Shown here: piece by piece, positions 8,949 through 17,566 of the stretch
Position numbering within the stretch: the stretch's first letter is position 1
Layout of the letters: each line of letters opens with the position of its first letter
NCBI RefSeq assembly: GCF_031344075.1
Contig: NZ_JAVJAN010000010.1
Location: 1 to 64,000 of the forward strand
Length of the DNA stretch: 64,000 nucleotides
Direction of reading: 5' to 3'
Source of the DNA: Clostridium aquiflavi
GTDB lineage: Bacteria; Bacillota; Clostridia; Clostridiales; Clostridiaceae
The notes under the pieces: generated by a model
The model's input: the letters and a program-made list of their open reading frames with translations, nothing else
What the model was told of the DNA's origin: nothing
The model's database searches: none
Position numbers and translations under genes: made by a program

Positions 8949-9791
8949 TTAGTATATCCATGATATTCCAAAACTTCTAGCGCCCGTATGTACACTTATT
9001 ACAGGTGACAATTCCTCAATCAATATTGTATGTTTAGGATATATTTCTAATACTTTTTCTTTTAATTTTAATGCAGAATCGTAACCATCTGCATGAGCAA
9101 TAATAATTTTTGAATTCAAAGTTAAATTTTCATTTTTTATTAATTCAATTAAATTATTATATACTTTATTCATGGTTCTTACTTTGTTTTTTAATACTAT
9201 TTTACCTTCTTCAAAAGATAAGATTGGCTTTATATTTAGTAACTTCCCAAAAGATGCAGCAGACAAAGATATTCTTCCAGTTCTGTGTAAATGAGATAAA
9301 TTATCTACAACTAAATAAATTTTTGAATTTGCTCTTATATACTCCAGGTTTTTAAAAATATCTTCAATAGAACTTCCATTTTTAATTAATTCTAACGTTG
9401 TGATTGTCATCTGTTTTTGAATAGTTGATGTATAAAGAGAATCAAAAACAATTATTTTATCATTTGAAATTTGATTTTTAGCTACTATTCCAGTTTGAAA
9501 TGTACCACTTAATTTAGAACTAATTGTAATATATATAATGTAATCATATTTATCTACTATTTCTTCAAAAAGTTTAAAAACATCTCCAATAGAGGGCTGT
9601 GAAGTAGTTGGAAGATGGATACATTCATTCATTTTAGAACAGAATTCGCTTGGAGTTATATCTATTCCGTCCTTAAAAGAGTTATCATCAATTATTAGTT
9701 GTAGTGGTAGTGAATATAAATTGTTATTATTTTCAAATAATTTTTTATCAATTACAGCAGTACTATCTACAACAACAGCTATTTTATTCAT
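8949..9791 (-). CDS. DegV family (fatty-acid-binding) protein
   Basis: Signature segments are IAVVVDSTAVI at the N-terminus, TSQPSIGDVFKLFEE, ISSKLSGTFQTG near residue 95, and HTGARSFGISW at the C-terminus, all conserved in DegV/FakB proteins that bind a fatty acid for phosphorylation by FakA. The ATG at 9791 fits a GAGGTG box 6 nt upstream better than the upstream GTG at 9800. It is divergent from a TetR gene, and a palindrome lies between them. No fakA is nearby. The lipid-binding role is family knowledge. Confidence 0.85.
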   Translation of the reverse strand: MNKIAVVVDSTAVIDKKLFENNNNLYSLPLQLIIDDNSFKDGIDITPSEFCSKMNECIHLPTTSQPSIGDVFKLFEEIVDKYDYIIYITISSKLSGTFQTGIVAKNQISNDKIIVFDSLYTSTIQKQMTITTLELIKNGSSIEDIFKNLEYIRANSKIYLVVDNLSHLHRTGRISLSAASFGKLLNIKPILSFEEGKIVLKNKVRTMNKVYNNLIELIKNENLTLNSKIIIAHADGYDSALKLKEKVLEIYPKHTILIEELSPVISVHTGARSFGISWIY

Positions 9792-9819
9792 AGAGTTCAC
9801 CTCACAAAAATGTTATTCA

Positions 9820-9844
9820 TGTTACAAAAGGTACACTTGTAACA
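9820..9844. promoter_or_regulatory. Candidate TetR operator
   Basis: TGTTACAA-9 nt-TTGTAACA is a perfect 8-bp inverted repeat in the 135-bp divergent region between the DegV and TetR genes. Its position suggests autoregulation by the TetR protein and control of degV. Confidence 0.5.
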
Positions 9845-9926
9845 CTTATGTATTCATCATATAATATTGTAAAGTATGAAGTCAATAATATGTAATAAAT
9901 GGTACAAATAAGAATGGAGGTTACAA

Positions 9927-10505
9927 ATGAGTCAATTTAAAGAAAAAGTTAATCCTATAACTTTAAGATCAAAAAAATGGATTGTAAATTCATTAATCGA
10001 ATTAATGGAAAAAAAACCTTATAATCAGATTACTTTAAAAGAAATCGCAGAAAATGTGGATTTAGCAAGGCAAACAATTTATAGAAATTTTGCAACAAAG
10101 GAAGCTATATTAGAATATCACGTTGATGGATTGTACAATGAGTTCATAAAAATAATTTCAGCTAAAAAGGAAGTAACATTAAATGATTTACTTATTACAT
10201 ATTTTGAATATTGGTATAAAAATAAAGAGTTTTTAAAAAAGCTAATAGATAATAATGTATATTTAATATTGCTTGATTTACATTTAAAATATTTAAATTC
10301 AATGGCAACAAATGAAGAATTAAAAAAATTAACTTTTGTATCAGAAAATAGTTATTTTAATCATTTTACAGCAGGGGGATTATGGTTTGTACTAAAAAGA
10401 TGGATTGAGGATGATGCAGAAAAAACTCCTAAAGAAATGACAAATATTATTTTGAATTTTTATCATATTAAAGGATTAAATACAGAAAGTATGAAAGAAA
10501 AATGA
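9927..10505 (+). CDS. TetR/AcrR family regulator
   Basis: The 192-aa protein has the N-terminal TetR helix-turn-helix: ITLKEIAENVDLARQTIYRNF at about residues 36-56. The all-helical C-terminal part resembles the DhaS-like TetR subgroup (ending in a conserved FTAGGLWFVLKRWI segment). A GGAGGT box precedes the start. The permease gene follows 24 bp downstream, so the two probably form an operon. Ligand unknown. Confidence 0.85.
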   Translation: MSQFKEKVNPITLRSKKWIVNSLIELMEKKPYNQITLKEIAENVDLARQTIYRNFATKEAILEYHVDGLYNEFIKIISAKKEVTLNDLLITYFEYWYKNKEFLKKLIDNNVYLILLDLHLKYLNSMATNEELKKLTFVSENSYFNHFTAGGLWFVLKRWIEDDAEKTPKEMTNIILNFYHIKGLNTESMKEK

Positions 10506-10529
10506 ACTTTTAAGGAAAGAAGTGGTATA

Positions 10530-11444
10530 GTGAGCGCAGTATTAATAAAAGCAGGAGTATTTATATTAATTATAGTTCTAGGATATTTATTAAAAAGAAT
10601 AGGATTTTTTAAATTAAGTGATTTTAAAGTTGTATCAAAAATAGTACTTAATATTACACTGCCTTGTGCAGTTATAAGCAATTTTAATAAACTTGAAATG
10701 GACATGACACTTTTATTTTTGGTTATAATTGGAATAATATGTAATTTTATTATGATAGGGACAGGCTATTTAGTTGCTTGGAGAAATGATAATAATGAAA
10801 AAGCATTTAATATGATAAATTTTTCAGGATACAATATAGGATGTTTTGCAATGCCATATGTACAGAATTTTTTAGGACCTATTGGGGTAGTAGCTACATG
10901 TTTATTTGATGCAGGTAACTCACTCCTTTGTACTGGTGGAACATATAGTATGGCATCAGCAGTTGCAAAAACTGATGGAAAAACTACTGTGAAGAAATTT
11001 ATAAAAAATATATTTTCTTCAATACCTTTAAATACATATATTATTATGCTTATAATATCATCATTTAATATATTACTTCCAAAATCAATTATAATGTTTA
11101 GTGATACAGTAGGAGCAGCAAATGGATTTTTAGCAATGCTTATGATTGGGATTGGATTAGAATTAAATCTTAATAAAAATCAGCTTGGAAAAATTTTAAG
11201 AAATCTTATTATTAGGTTTGGAATATCAGGAATAATTGCATTTGTATTTCTAAATTTTTTACCATTTTCATTAGAGGTACGTCAAGTATTAGCACTTATA
11301 GTATTTGCACCGATTTCAGCAATTTCAATTGCATTCACTGAAAAATGTAAGGGTGATATTGGACTTGCTAGTGCTATGAATTCATGTTCTATTATTTTAA
11401 GTATCATAGTCATGACAACAATGCTTTTAGTTTTACATATTTAA
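10530..11444 (+). CDS. AEC family transporter (auxin efflux carrier type)
   Basis: The 304-aa protein has about ten hydrophobic segments in two five-helix halves. Family motifs are LGYLLKRIGFFK near the N-terminus and the central GCFAMPYVQ. The start is GTG at 10530 with AAGGAAAG ~10 nt upstream. It follows the TetR gene closely, suggesting regulated export of a small organic acid or related compound. AEC proteins include malate and auxin carriers, but the substrate here is not deducible. Confidence 0.8.
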   Translation: MSAVLIKAGVFILIIVLGYLLKRIGFFKLSDFKVVSKIVLNITLPCAVISNFNKLEMDMTLLFLVIIGIICNFIMIGTGYLVAWRNDNNEKAFNMINFSGYNIGCFAMPYVQNFLGPIGVVATCLFDAGNSLLCTGGTYSMASAVAKTDGKTTVKKFIKNIFSSIPLNTYIIMLIISSFNILLPKSIIMFSDTVGAANGFLAMLMIGIGLELNLNKNQLGKILRNLIIRFGISGIIAFVFLNFLPFSLEVRQVLALIVFAPISAISIAFTEKCKGDIGLASAMNSCSIILSIIVMTTMLLVLHI

Positions 11445-11578
11445 ATAAAACTTCAAGTTCTATTGACATTCATCTATTTACTTAGGCAACTGAGGTTACT
11501 AATATTTCTATTTAACATATTCACAACAGCTTATTTTAAATGTTAAAATATAAGTAATATATTTAAGGATGTGTTGGA

Positions 11579-12400
11579 ATGAATATGCAAAGATATGATC
11601 AAGACAACCCAAAGCTTGTTAATTCTATAGTATGTGCTATAGATATATTAGGTTTTTCGCAAATGATAGTAAATTCGTGTAAGGATGGATATGGTAACAA
11701 ATTGCTTAAAGAAATTAGTTACCTTATAAATAAGAACAAACAATGTATAATTCCTAATAAGTATAGTCAAGGTAAAATAAAGATATATACTGATAATATG
11801 ATTGTTGGGTATCCTATAAAAGATGATGGAGAAGAAGAGTTAGATGAAATATTAGACAATGTATCAGAATATCAATTCAACTTATCTTTAGAGGGCCTTT
11901 TTGTTAGAGGGGGTGTAAGTGTAGGTGAGTTTTATATAAATGAAGATATTGTGTTTGGACCAGCTCTTTTAGATGCTCATAATACAGAAAGTGAATTGGC
12001 TTGCTATCCAAGAATTGTATTAGATTATAAAACAGTCAATAGATTGCAAAAGTATATTAATTATTATGATGTTGCTCCACAGCAGAATAAAATACTTATT
12101 GATAGTGATGGCCAATGGTTTTTAAATTATTTGAACACTATATTTAAATATTATACAGAATGCAATAATGAATATGAGTTTGAAAAAGTGCAAATAGAGT
12201 TACTTCTTAGGCATAAATTAAAAATTGAAGAAATGTTAGAATTACATAAAAAAGATATAATAGTATGGGATAAATATGTATGGACTGCTAATTATCATAA
12301 TTATTTCTGTGATTTGAATTTCCCAAATGAAAAACAACTGAAAATATCAAGGAAGACGTTACTTTCATGGCCTAGACAAATTTCTAATAATGATGTTTAA
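11579..12400 (+). CDS. Orphan protein resembling class III nucleotidyl cyclases
   Basis: The 273-aa soluble protein contains CAIDILGFSQMI near residue 18, a YTDNMIVGYP segment near 72, RGGVSVGEFYINEDIVFGPAL near 110, and YPRIVLD near 140. This order (metal-site D, second aspartate in a SDN-like motif, RGG...G, FGPA, PRI) is seen in class III adenylate/guanylate cyclase-like domains, including those of some anti-phage and orphan proteins. The C-terminal ~110 residues are unrecognised. It is monocistronic. No effector gene adjoins it: the convergent neighbour is a DUF4317 protein. Catalytic activity is unproven. Confidence 0.5.
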   Translation: MNMQRYDQDNPKLVNSIVCAIDILGFSQMIVNSCKDGYGNKLLKEISYLINKNKQCIIPNKYSQGKIKIYTDNMIVGYPIKDDGEEELDEILDNVSEYQFNLSLEGLFVRGGVSVGEFYINEDIVFGPALLDAHNTESELACYPRIVLDYKTVNRLQKYINYYDVAPQQNKILIDSDGQWFLNYLNTIFKYYTECNNEYEFEKVQIELLLRHKLKIEEMLELHKKDIIVWDKYVWTANYHNYFCDLNFPNEKQLKISRKTLLSWPRQISNNDV

Positions 12401-12487
12401 TATTCAAATTAATCACATATAAATATCATTTTTAAATTTGTAGCATAAAAGATAAGTATATAGTAATTAAAGCAAAATTTATTAATG

Positions 12488-12536
12488 AAAAACCTAATCT
12501 TGTGTAAGATATATAACCAAGATTAGGTTTTTTAGT
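12488..12536. terminator. Bidirectional terminator
   Basis: AAAACCTAATCTT pairs with AAGATTAGGTTTT around a ~20-nt loop, with a T-run on the plus side and A-run on the other. It serves two convergent genes. Confidence 0.85.
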
Positions 12537-12549
12537 ACAACAGGATAAC

Positions 12550-13899
12550 TTAAATCAAATCATCTAGCCCATTAACTGTAGTTTGTTCATTCTCATTAAT
12601 TGGAATAACTATACATTTTTGACCATCGATTATTTGTGATTTTATTTGAGGTACTTTTTCAGGTTTTACATGAAGTATAACATCATAGTTAGTTTCAGAG
12701 TTATTATATTCTGAATTTGTGTCCTGAGTTTCTTCTAAATTGTTTTTTAAAGCTTCTTCTAAAACTACGTTGTCATCATTAATATCTTTAGAAGAAGAGT
12801 TTTCATTATCTATAGCAGTTTCTTGTTTAGCTTGTTCTAATCTGTTTTGTAAAATTTCCACTTGTTTTTTAAGATGCTTTTCTTTCTTTATTTGAGCATT
12901 TGCCTTAAGTATTTTTGAATCAATTAAATTTTCTGCTATAGGAAGGTCATCACCAAAATTTTCTACATATGATTTTTCAATTTTATTAGTAATTTCTTCA
13001 GGCACTCCACTTTCTATTAAAAGGTTTTGTATCTCCTTTTTTGTTAATGTTATAGGATCACAATCGGTATCATCATATATGGAATTATGTTCATCTACCA
13101 TAGAATTTAGGTTTTCTTGTATCTCCATAAAGATCTTATCAGATTTTTTTTCATCAGCTCCTATAGAATCCTTAATAATTGTTTGAAAAGTTTCTTTTTG
13201 TATAGTAGCGGTTTGTTTTGAAGAACAACCTAAGGCATTTTCCATTAATTCAGTATGTGTATCTTTAGCATTTTTTGTGTAATACATAATAGAGTTAACA
13301 TCTGAACTACGATCAATAAAAGCAGGAAATACAAAACCATTAGTTGGAGCATCAACTACCCAATCTCTTAGCCTAGCTTTAATTTTATTTTCTTCTTCAA
13401 AGTATCTAAGACCTGGTTTTGAAAGTGAAACAGGACATATTGCACATAGCAAATATTCATATACTTCTTCAGATTCATCTAGCTTTGCATTATCAGTAGT
13501 TTTAGTAATAATATCATAAGCATCATGAAAAATAAGTATTAAAAAGTTACCAGTGTAATCATAGCTATCTATAATAGATTGATAAAAAGCATCAAGAAGA
13601 GAATCATCCTTTAATTGACTGTTTTTAAGCTGCATAAGAGAAATTTGTTTTTCATTTATAAAATTTTCATTAATGGGAAAGTTTAATTCTAAAATATTAT
13701 TGCCAATAGTTCCAGAAAGTACTTTTCTTGCAATTTCTAAATATTTAAAGTATTCGTCCTCATCTAAATTTAGAAAAGTTTCTCTAAATTTTAAAATAAT
13801 ATGCTTTTCTCCATTAACATAACAACCACACATTTTAGTGAAGGTGCAATGATCTTTTTTAAAACGTCTTTTTAACTCAAGTATATCTTTTTTTCTCAT
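12550..13899 (-). CDS. DUF4317 family protein
   Basis: The ~449-aa protein begins MRKKDILELKRRFKKDHCTF and contains MCGCYVNGEKHIIL, which are typical of the DUF4317 family of Firmicutes. The last ~110 residues hold a lysine/glutamate-rich coiled coil (from about KKEKHLKKQVEILQNRLEQA) and an acidic linker. The ATG at 13899 was preferred over an upstream TTG because GAGGGG lies 6 nt before it. No signal peptide or membrane segment. The family has no assigned function. Confidence 0.75.
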   Translation of the reverse strand: MRKKDILELKRRFKKDHCTFTKMCGCYVNGEKHIILKFRETFLNLDEDEYFKYLEIARKVLSGTIGNNILELNFPINENFINEKQISLMQLKNSQLKDDSLLDAFYQSIIDSYDYTGNFLILIFHDAYDIITKTTDNAKLDESEEVYEYLLCAICPVSLSKPGLRYFEEENKIKARLRDWVVDAPTNGFVFPAFIDRSSDVNSIMYYTKNAKDTHTELMENALGCSSKQTATIQKETFQTIIKDSIGADEKKSDKIFMEIQENLNSMVDEHNSIYDDTDCDPITLTKKEIQNLLIESGVPEEITNKIEKSYVENFGDDLPIAENLIDSKILKANAQIKKEKHLKKQVEILQNRLEQAKQETAIDNENSSSKDINDDNVVLEEALKNNLEETQDTNSEYNNSETNYDVILHVKPEKVPQIKSQIIDGQKCIVIPINENEQTTVNGLDDLI

Positions 13900-14196
13900 A
13901 TATAAACCCCTCAATCTAGTCTTTAATTAATATATCATCATTATTAAGTATAGTATTTTTCTTAGATTAATTAAAGAATTTTAATTCTTTAGGAAATTAA
14001 AGTTGAAGATTGAGCAATAGTATTAAATTCTGCTATTTGAGAATTTAATATATAAAAAACAATTTATAATAACTTAACAGATTGATATTTATCATTTAAT
14101 GTAAAATAAATGTATACATATTTGCAGTTAAAACGTCATAATAACAGAAGTATCAAAATCTAAGCTGATAACTAAATTATTTTATGGAAGGAGGAA

Positions 14197-14715
14197 ATGA
14201 TGAACAATGAATTAATAAATGAGATGTTTCAAAAAAAGATGATTATAATATATAAGTATTTAGTTAAGCTTGGTTGTAGTAAAGATAATGCTGAAGATAT
14301 AGTACAAGATACTTTTTATACAGCATTAAAATACATTGATGGTATACAGACTAATAAAGTTTCATCATGGCTTTTTAAGGTAGCAATTAATAAATACTAT
14401 GACTTGTGCAGAAAAAATAATAGACATATTTATTTAAGTATTGATGAAGAAGTTTTTAAAGAAAGATTGGTAGAAAACAATTTAGTTGAGGAGTTTATAT
14501 TGGATTTAGAAAGAAAGAAAGAAATTAATGAAATTCTAAATTCTATTAGTGACGTTCATAAGAATCTATTGTTCTTTAAATATGACATGGGTTTATCTTA
14601 TAAAGAAATAGCGGAACTTTTGGGAATAAACGAAAATACAGTTAAAACTTATCTTTTTAGAGCAAGAGAAAAATTTAAAAAGTTATGGAGGAACAAGTAT
14701 GGATATAAAGAGTGA
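14197..14715 (+). CDS. ECF-type RNA polymerase sigma factor
   Basis: The 172-aa protein has sigma region 2 at about residues 15-85 (CSKDNAEDIVQDTFYTALKY) and region 4 at 115-165 (DMGLSYKEIAELLGINENTV). The ribosome binding site GGAAGGAGG would also serve the next codon ATG at 14200, slightly better spaced. The stop overlaps the anti-sigma gene by 17 bp, a typical sigma/anti-sigma coupling. The inducing stress is unknown. Confidence 0.9.
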   Translation: MMNNELINEMFQKKMIIIYKYLVKLGCSKDNAEDIVQDTFYTALKYIDGIQTNKVSSWLFKVAINKYYDLCRKNNRHIYLSIDEEVFKERLVENNLVEEFILDLERKKEINEILNSISDVHKNLLFFKYDMGLSYKEIAELLGINENTVKTYLFRAREKFKKLWRNKYGYKE

Positions 14716-15688
14716 TGAAGAAAAATTAAAAGAACTGTTTGAAATGAAAGAAAAACCTAATTTTAATAACGCAGTTAAAAGAGCTAAGATATTTTCAATA
14801 GTAAGGACTATAATAATAAGTTTAATGATGTTTATTATAGTAAGTTTTGTATTATTTATATCTAATGGCGCTATTTTGAATGTTATGAATAATAAAGAAG
14901 AGGATAGTTTAAGAACTTTATTTGATGTAGCTATGCCAAATGCTTATATAGGGAGTATACAAATTGATGACAGAATTATGATTGGTGAAATAGACTATGT
15001 TAGATATAGATTTTTAAAAAATAAGCCTATAATTGATGGAAATTATAAGGAGTCTTATACATATATACCTTTAATAAATGGAGTTTATGGTTATATGGGA
15101 CAATATTTATTTGATAGAGTTAGTAAATCATCAAGAGATTCAAATGAAGCTTATAATAAAGTAGGAAAAAAGGTAATGAAATTTTATCATCCATCAATAA
15201 AATATGAAAATTATATAAATGATTTAGAAAATATTGATGAAATAGGTAGTGATAAATTAATGGAGATATCATTATCTTTTGATAAAAGTTATAGTCTTGA
15301 AGAAGTAAAGAATATGCTTCCTAGTGATATCACTTTAAATTGGTATTGGGTAGATACTTTTTCTGAAAATGATTACTATTTTTCAGATAAGTTAATATTT
15401 AATGAATATTATGTATATGGTATAAAAGCTTTAGACAACCAAGGAGATTCAATTGATAATCCTGAAAAGAATTTTATAGATGCTATTAATGAAGGAAAAG
15501 ACAACAATTATAGTAATGAGTATAAAGAATTATTTGATAATTTAAGTAATGGAAAAGGTGAGATTAATAAAGAAGATTTAAAGATAATAGGAGTAGTTGT
15601 AAGTGGTGATAGTAAATCATTAAAAGCCTTAAAAGATAAAACTTATATTAAAGCAGCTACACTAGGTGCAGTAGCAGATAAATATTAA
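14699..15688 (+). CDS. Membrane anti-sigma factor (Sigma-reg N/C type)
   Basis: The 329-aa protein has a short cytoplasmic N-terminus, one membrane segment at about residues 33-55, and a large extracytoplasmic part ending in an EDLKIIGVVVSGDSKSL motif. This matches the YhdL/YwhlF-like anti-sigma architecture with Sigma_reg_N and Sigma_reg_C domains. It overlaps the sigma gene, so it is expected to hold that sigma at the membrane until a signal arrives. Confidence 0.75.
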   Translation: MDIKSDEEKLKELFEMKEKPNFNNAVKRAKIFSIVRTIIISLMMFIIVSFVLFISNGAILNVMNNKEEDSLRTLFDVAMPNAYIGSIQIDDRIMIGEIDYVRYRFLKNKPIIDGNYKESYTYIPLINGVYGYMGQYLFDRVSKSSRDSNEAYNKVGKKVMKFYHPSIKYENYINDLENIDEIGSDKLMEISLSFDKSYSLEEVKNMLPSDITLNWYWVDTFSENDYYFSDKLIFNEYYVYGIKALDNQGDSIDNPEKNFIDAINEGKDNNYSNEYKELFDNLSNGKGEINKEDLKIIGVVVSGDSKSLKALKDKTYIKAATLGAVADKY

Positions 15689-15704
15689 TAAAGGAGATAT
15701 ATAT

Positions 15705-16499
15705 ATGAAAAAATATTTAAAATTAGAATTTAAAAAGAATATATTTTCTTGGAGAACAATCAGTTCTATTCTAATAATTTTATCAGTATTTATGATACCT
15801 TATTTAGAAGAAATAAAATTTCCATGTCAAGAATTAGATGGAGTAGATTATTTTATAAGACTTAGTGAATTTTCATATATAGGATTTATAGGACCGATTA
15901 TAGCAGGAATAATTTATTCTACCTCAATAATTAATGATAAAGAATCAGGATTTATAAATAAGTTATTGGAAATTATAGATATAAAAACTTATTTTAAAGT
16001 TAAATTAATAGTAAATGTCTTAATAAATTTTATAATATTTGCAATAAGCTATGGTATTTGCATTTTATATCTTATTATAAAATATGGATTAAATAATATT
16101 AGAGATGGAATGACAAATGGTGCTTTCGTAATAAGTGGATTTATAGGTGTGTATGAAAGCTCAAAAATATTATATATTATTATAATACTTTTAGGAACAT
16201 TAATATCTTCAGTTACTTTTTCAACATTTGTATTTGGAATTACAACAATAACTGGGACAAAACTTACAGCATATATATTCCCTATATTTTATGTAATACT
16301 TACTGGAATCTTTTTTGAGATGTGGTTTTTAAATAGTGTAATTGATTTTAATGTGGTAAAATTATTCAATTTAACAGAAAGCAATACCCAAAATGGAATT
16401 AATATAATATTATATAATTTAATATTAATGATATTAGGAGTGGGATTATTATATAAATCATGTTATAAAGGCGTTTTATATTTGTCTCGGGAAATTTGA
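15705..16499 (+). CDS. ABC-2-like membrane permease without ATPase partner
   Basis: The 264-aa protein has six predicted hydrophobic segments and a large loop after the first, with GIIYSTSIINDKESGFINKLL resembling ABC-2 type permeases. It lies 16 bp after the anti-sigma gene behind a AAGGAGA box, so it is part of the same operon. No ATPase gene accompanies it. It may be the target of the sigma factor or a sensor in the same response; both are inference. Confidence 0.6.
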   Translation: MKKYLKLEFKKNIFSWRTISSILIILSVFMIPYLEEIKFPCQELDGVDYFIRLSEFSYIGFIGPIIAGIIYSTSIINDKESGFINKLLEIIDIKTYFKVKLIVNVLINFIIFAISYGICILYLIIKYGLNNIRDGMTNGAFVISGFIGVYESSKILYIIIILLGTLISSVTFSTFVFGITTITGTKLTAYIFPIFYVILTGIFFEMWFLNSVIDFNVVKLFNLTESNTQNGINIILYNLILMILGVGLLYKSCYKGVLYLSREI

Positions 16500-16543
16500 A
16501 TTTACTTTTATTTTAAGAAAAAGAGTTTAGTATATAAATAATT

Positions 16544-16597
16544 AATCTTACTTTAAAAGAATTTGAACTTATGCTTATGCTTGTGAAAAATAAATAG
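16544..16597 (+). pseudogene. Remnant of an OmpR-type response regulator
   Basis: The frame NLTLKEFELMLMLVKNK, then stop, is the start of the winged-helix domain of OmpR/PhoB regulators (LTxKEFELLLLLxxN). No start codon or receiver domain remains. It lies 250 bp before an intact response regulator whose matching segment (MTYKEFDTLLLMMENHN) is different, so this is a relic of another gene. The rest of 16500-16841 holds a terminator and a promoter-like A+T region. Confidence 0.5.
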
Positions 16598-16679
16598 ATT
16601 AACTAACGAGCCAACAAGATGTGTATCTTGTAGAAAAGATAAAAAAGAACAAAATAGAAAATAATTTTAGAGTGTTGTG

Positions 16680-16706
16680 AGGTTGTAGTTTAAACTACAA
16701 CCTTTT
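16680..16706. terminator. Hairpin terminator
   Basis: AGGTTGTAGTTT/AAACTACAACCT is a perfect 12-bp inverted repeat followed by TTTT. Confidence 0.7.
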
Positions 16707-16841
16707 GTATATTTCTATAGAGTTAAATTTAATAAAGTTGAAATATGTAAAATAAAGTGATAACATTTTAATCTGGTATGGAATTAAATAAATAATTATC
16801 AATTAAATATTATTTAAACGATTATTGAAGGTGGTTATTTT

Positions 16842-17531
16842 ATGAGAATATTAGTAGTAGATGATGAAAAAAGTATAGTTAATTTAATTAGATTGAATTT
16901 AGAGGTAGAAGGATATGAACCTATTATAAGTATGACTGGAGCAGATGCAATTTCAAAATTTGAAACTGAAAAACCAGAACTTGTTATATTAGATTTAATG
17001 TTACCAGATATAAGTGGACATGACGTTATAAAGAAATTTCAAGAAATAGATAGTGAAGTTCCAGTTATAATGCTTACTGCAAAAAGTCAAATGAATGATA
17101 AACTTTTAGGTCTTCAGTTGGGTGCAGATGATTATATAATAAAACCATTTAATAGCGCAGAACTTATTTTAAGAATAAAAGCAGTAACAAAGAGGATTAC
17201 AAAAAAGCCAAGCTCAAAAAATAATAATGAAATAAAGATTGAAAAATTAAAGATTCTAAAAGATGAAAGAAAAGTTTTCATAGAGGAAGAAGAAATTTTT
17301 ATGACTTATAAAGAGTTTGATACACTGCTACTTATGATGGAAAATCACAATAAAGTTTTTACTAGAGAAAACCTTTTAGAGAGAGTATGGGGTGATGAGT
17401 ACGATGTTAATACAAGAGCAGTTGATATTCTAATACAAAGAGTTAGAAAAAAGATGGGCAAGTATTCAAATAAATTAAAAACCGTTTATGGAGTAGGATA
17501 CAAATTAGAATTTAAAGAAGAGACTATTTAA
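16842..17531 (+). CDS. OmpR/PhoB-family response regulator
   Basis: The 229-aa protein has a receiver domain with acidic pair D7/D8, phosphoacceptor D51 (VILDLMLPD), T79 and K101, then a winged-helix DNA-binding domain from ~130 (VWGDEYDVNTRAVDILIQRV). Its GGTGG ribosome binding site is well placed. It is followed 35 bp later by its sensor kinase and then by three genes that look like a solute sensor and transporter. It probably controls the antiporter gene at 21220. Confidence 0.92.
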   Translation: MRILVVDDEKSIVNLIRLNLEVEGYEPIISMTGADAISKFETEKPELVILDLMLPDISGHDVIKKFQEIDSEVPVIMLTAKSQMNDKLLGLQLGADDYIIKPFNSAELILRIKAVTKRITKKPSSKNNNEIKIEKLKILKDERKVFIEEEEIFMTYKEFDTLLLMMENHNKVFTRENLLERVWGDEYDVNTRAVDILIQRVRKKMGKYSNKLKTVYGVGYKLEFKEETI

Positions 17532-17566
17532 TTTTATAAATAAGACATTAGGAGGATGCATTTTTA

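Noticed and set aside
9110..9355. Plus-strand open frame of 81 aa in the DegV gene
   Set aside because: It lies wholly inside degV on the other strand, has no ribosome binding site and no recognisable product.
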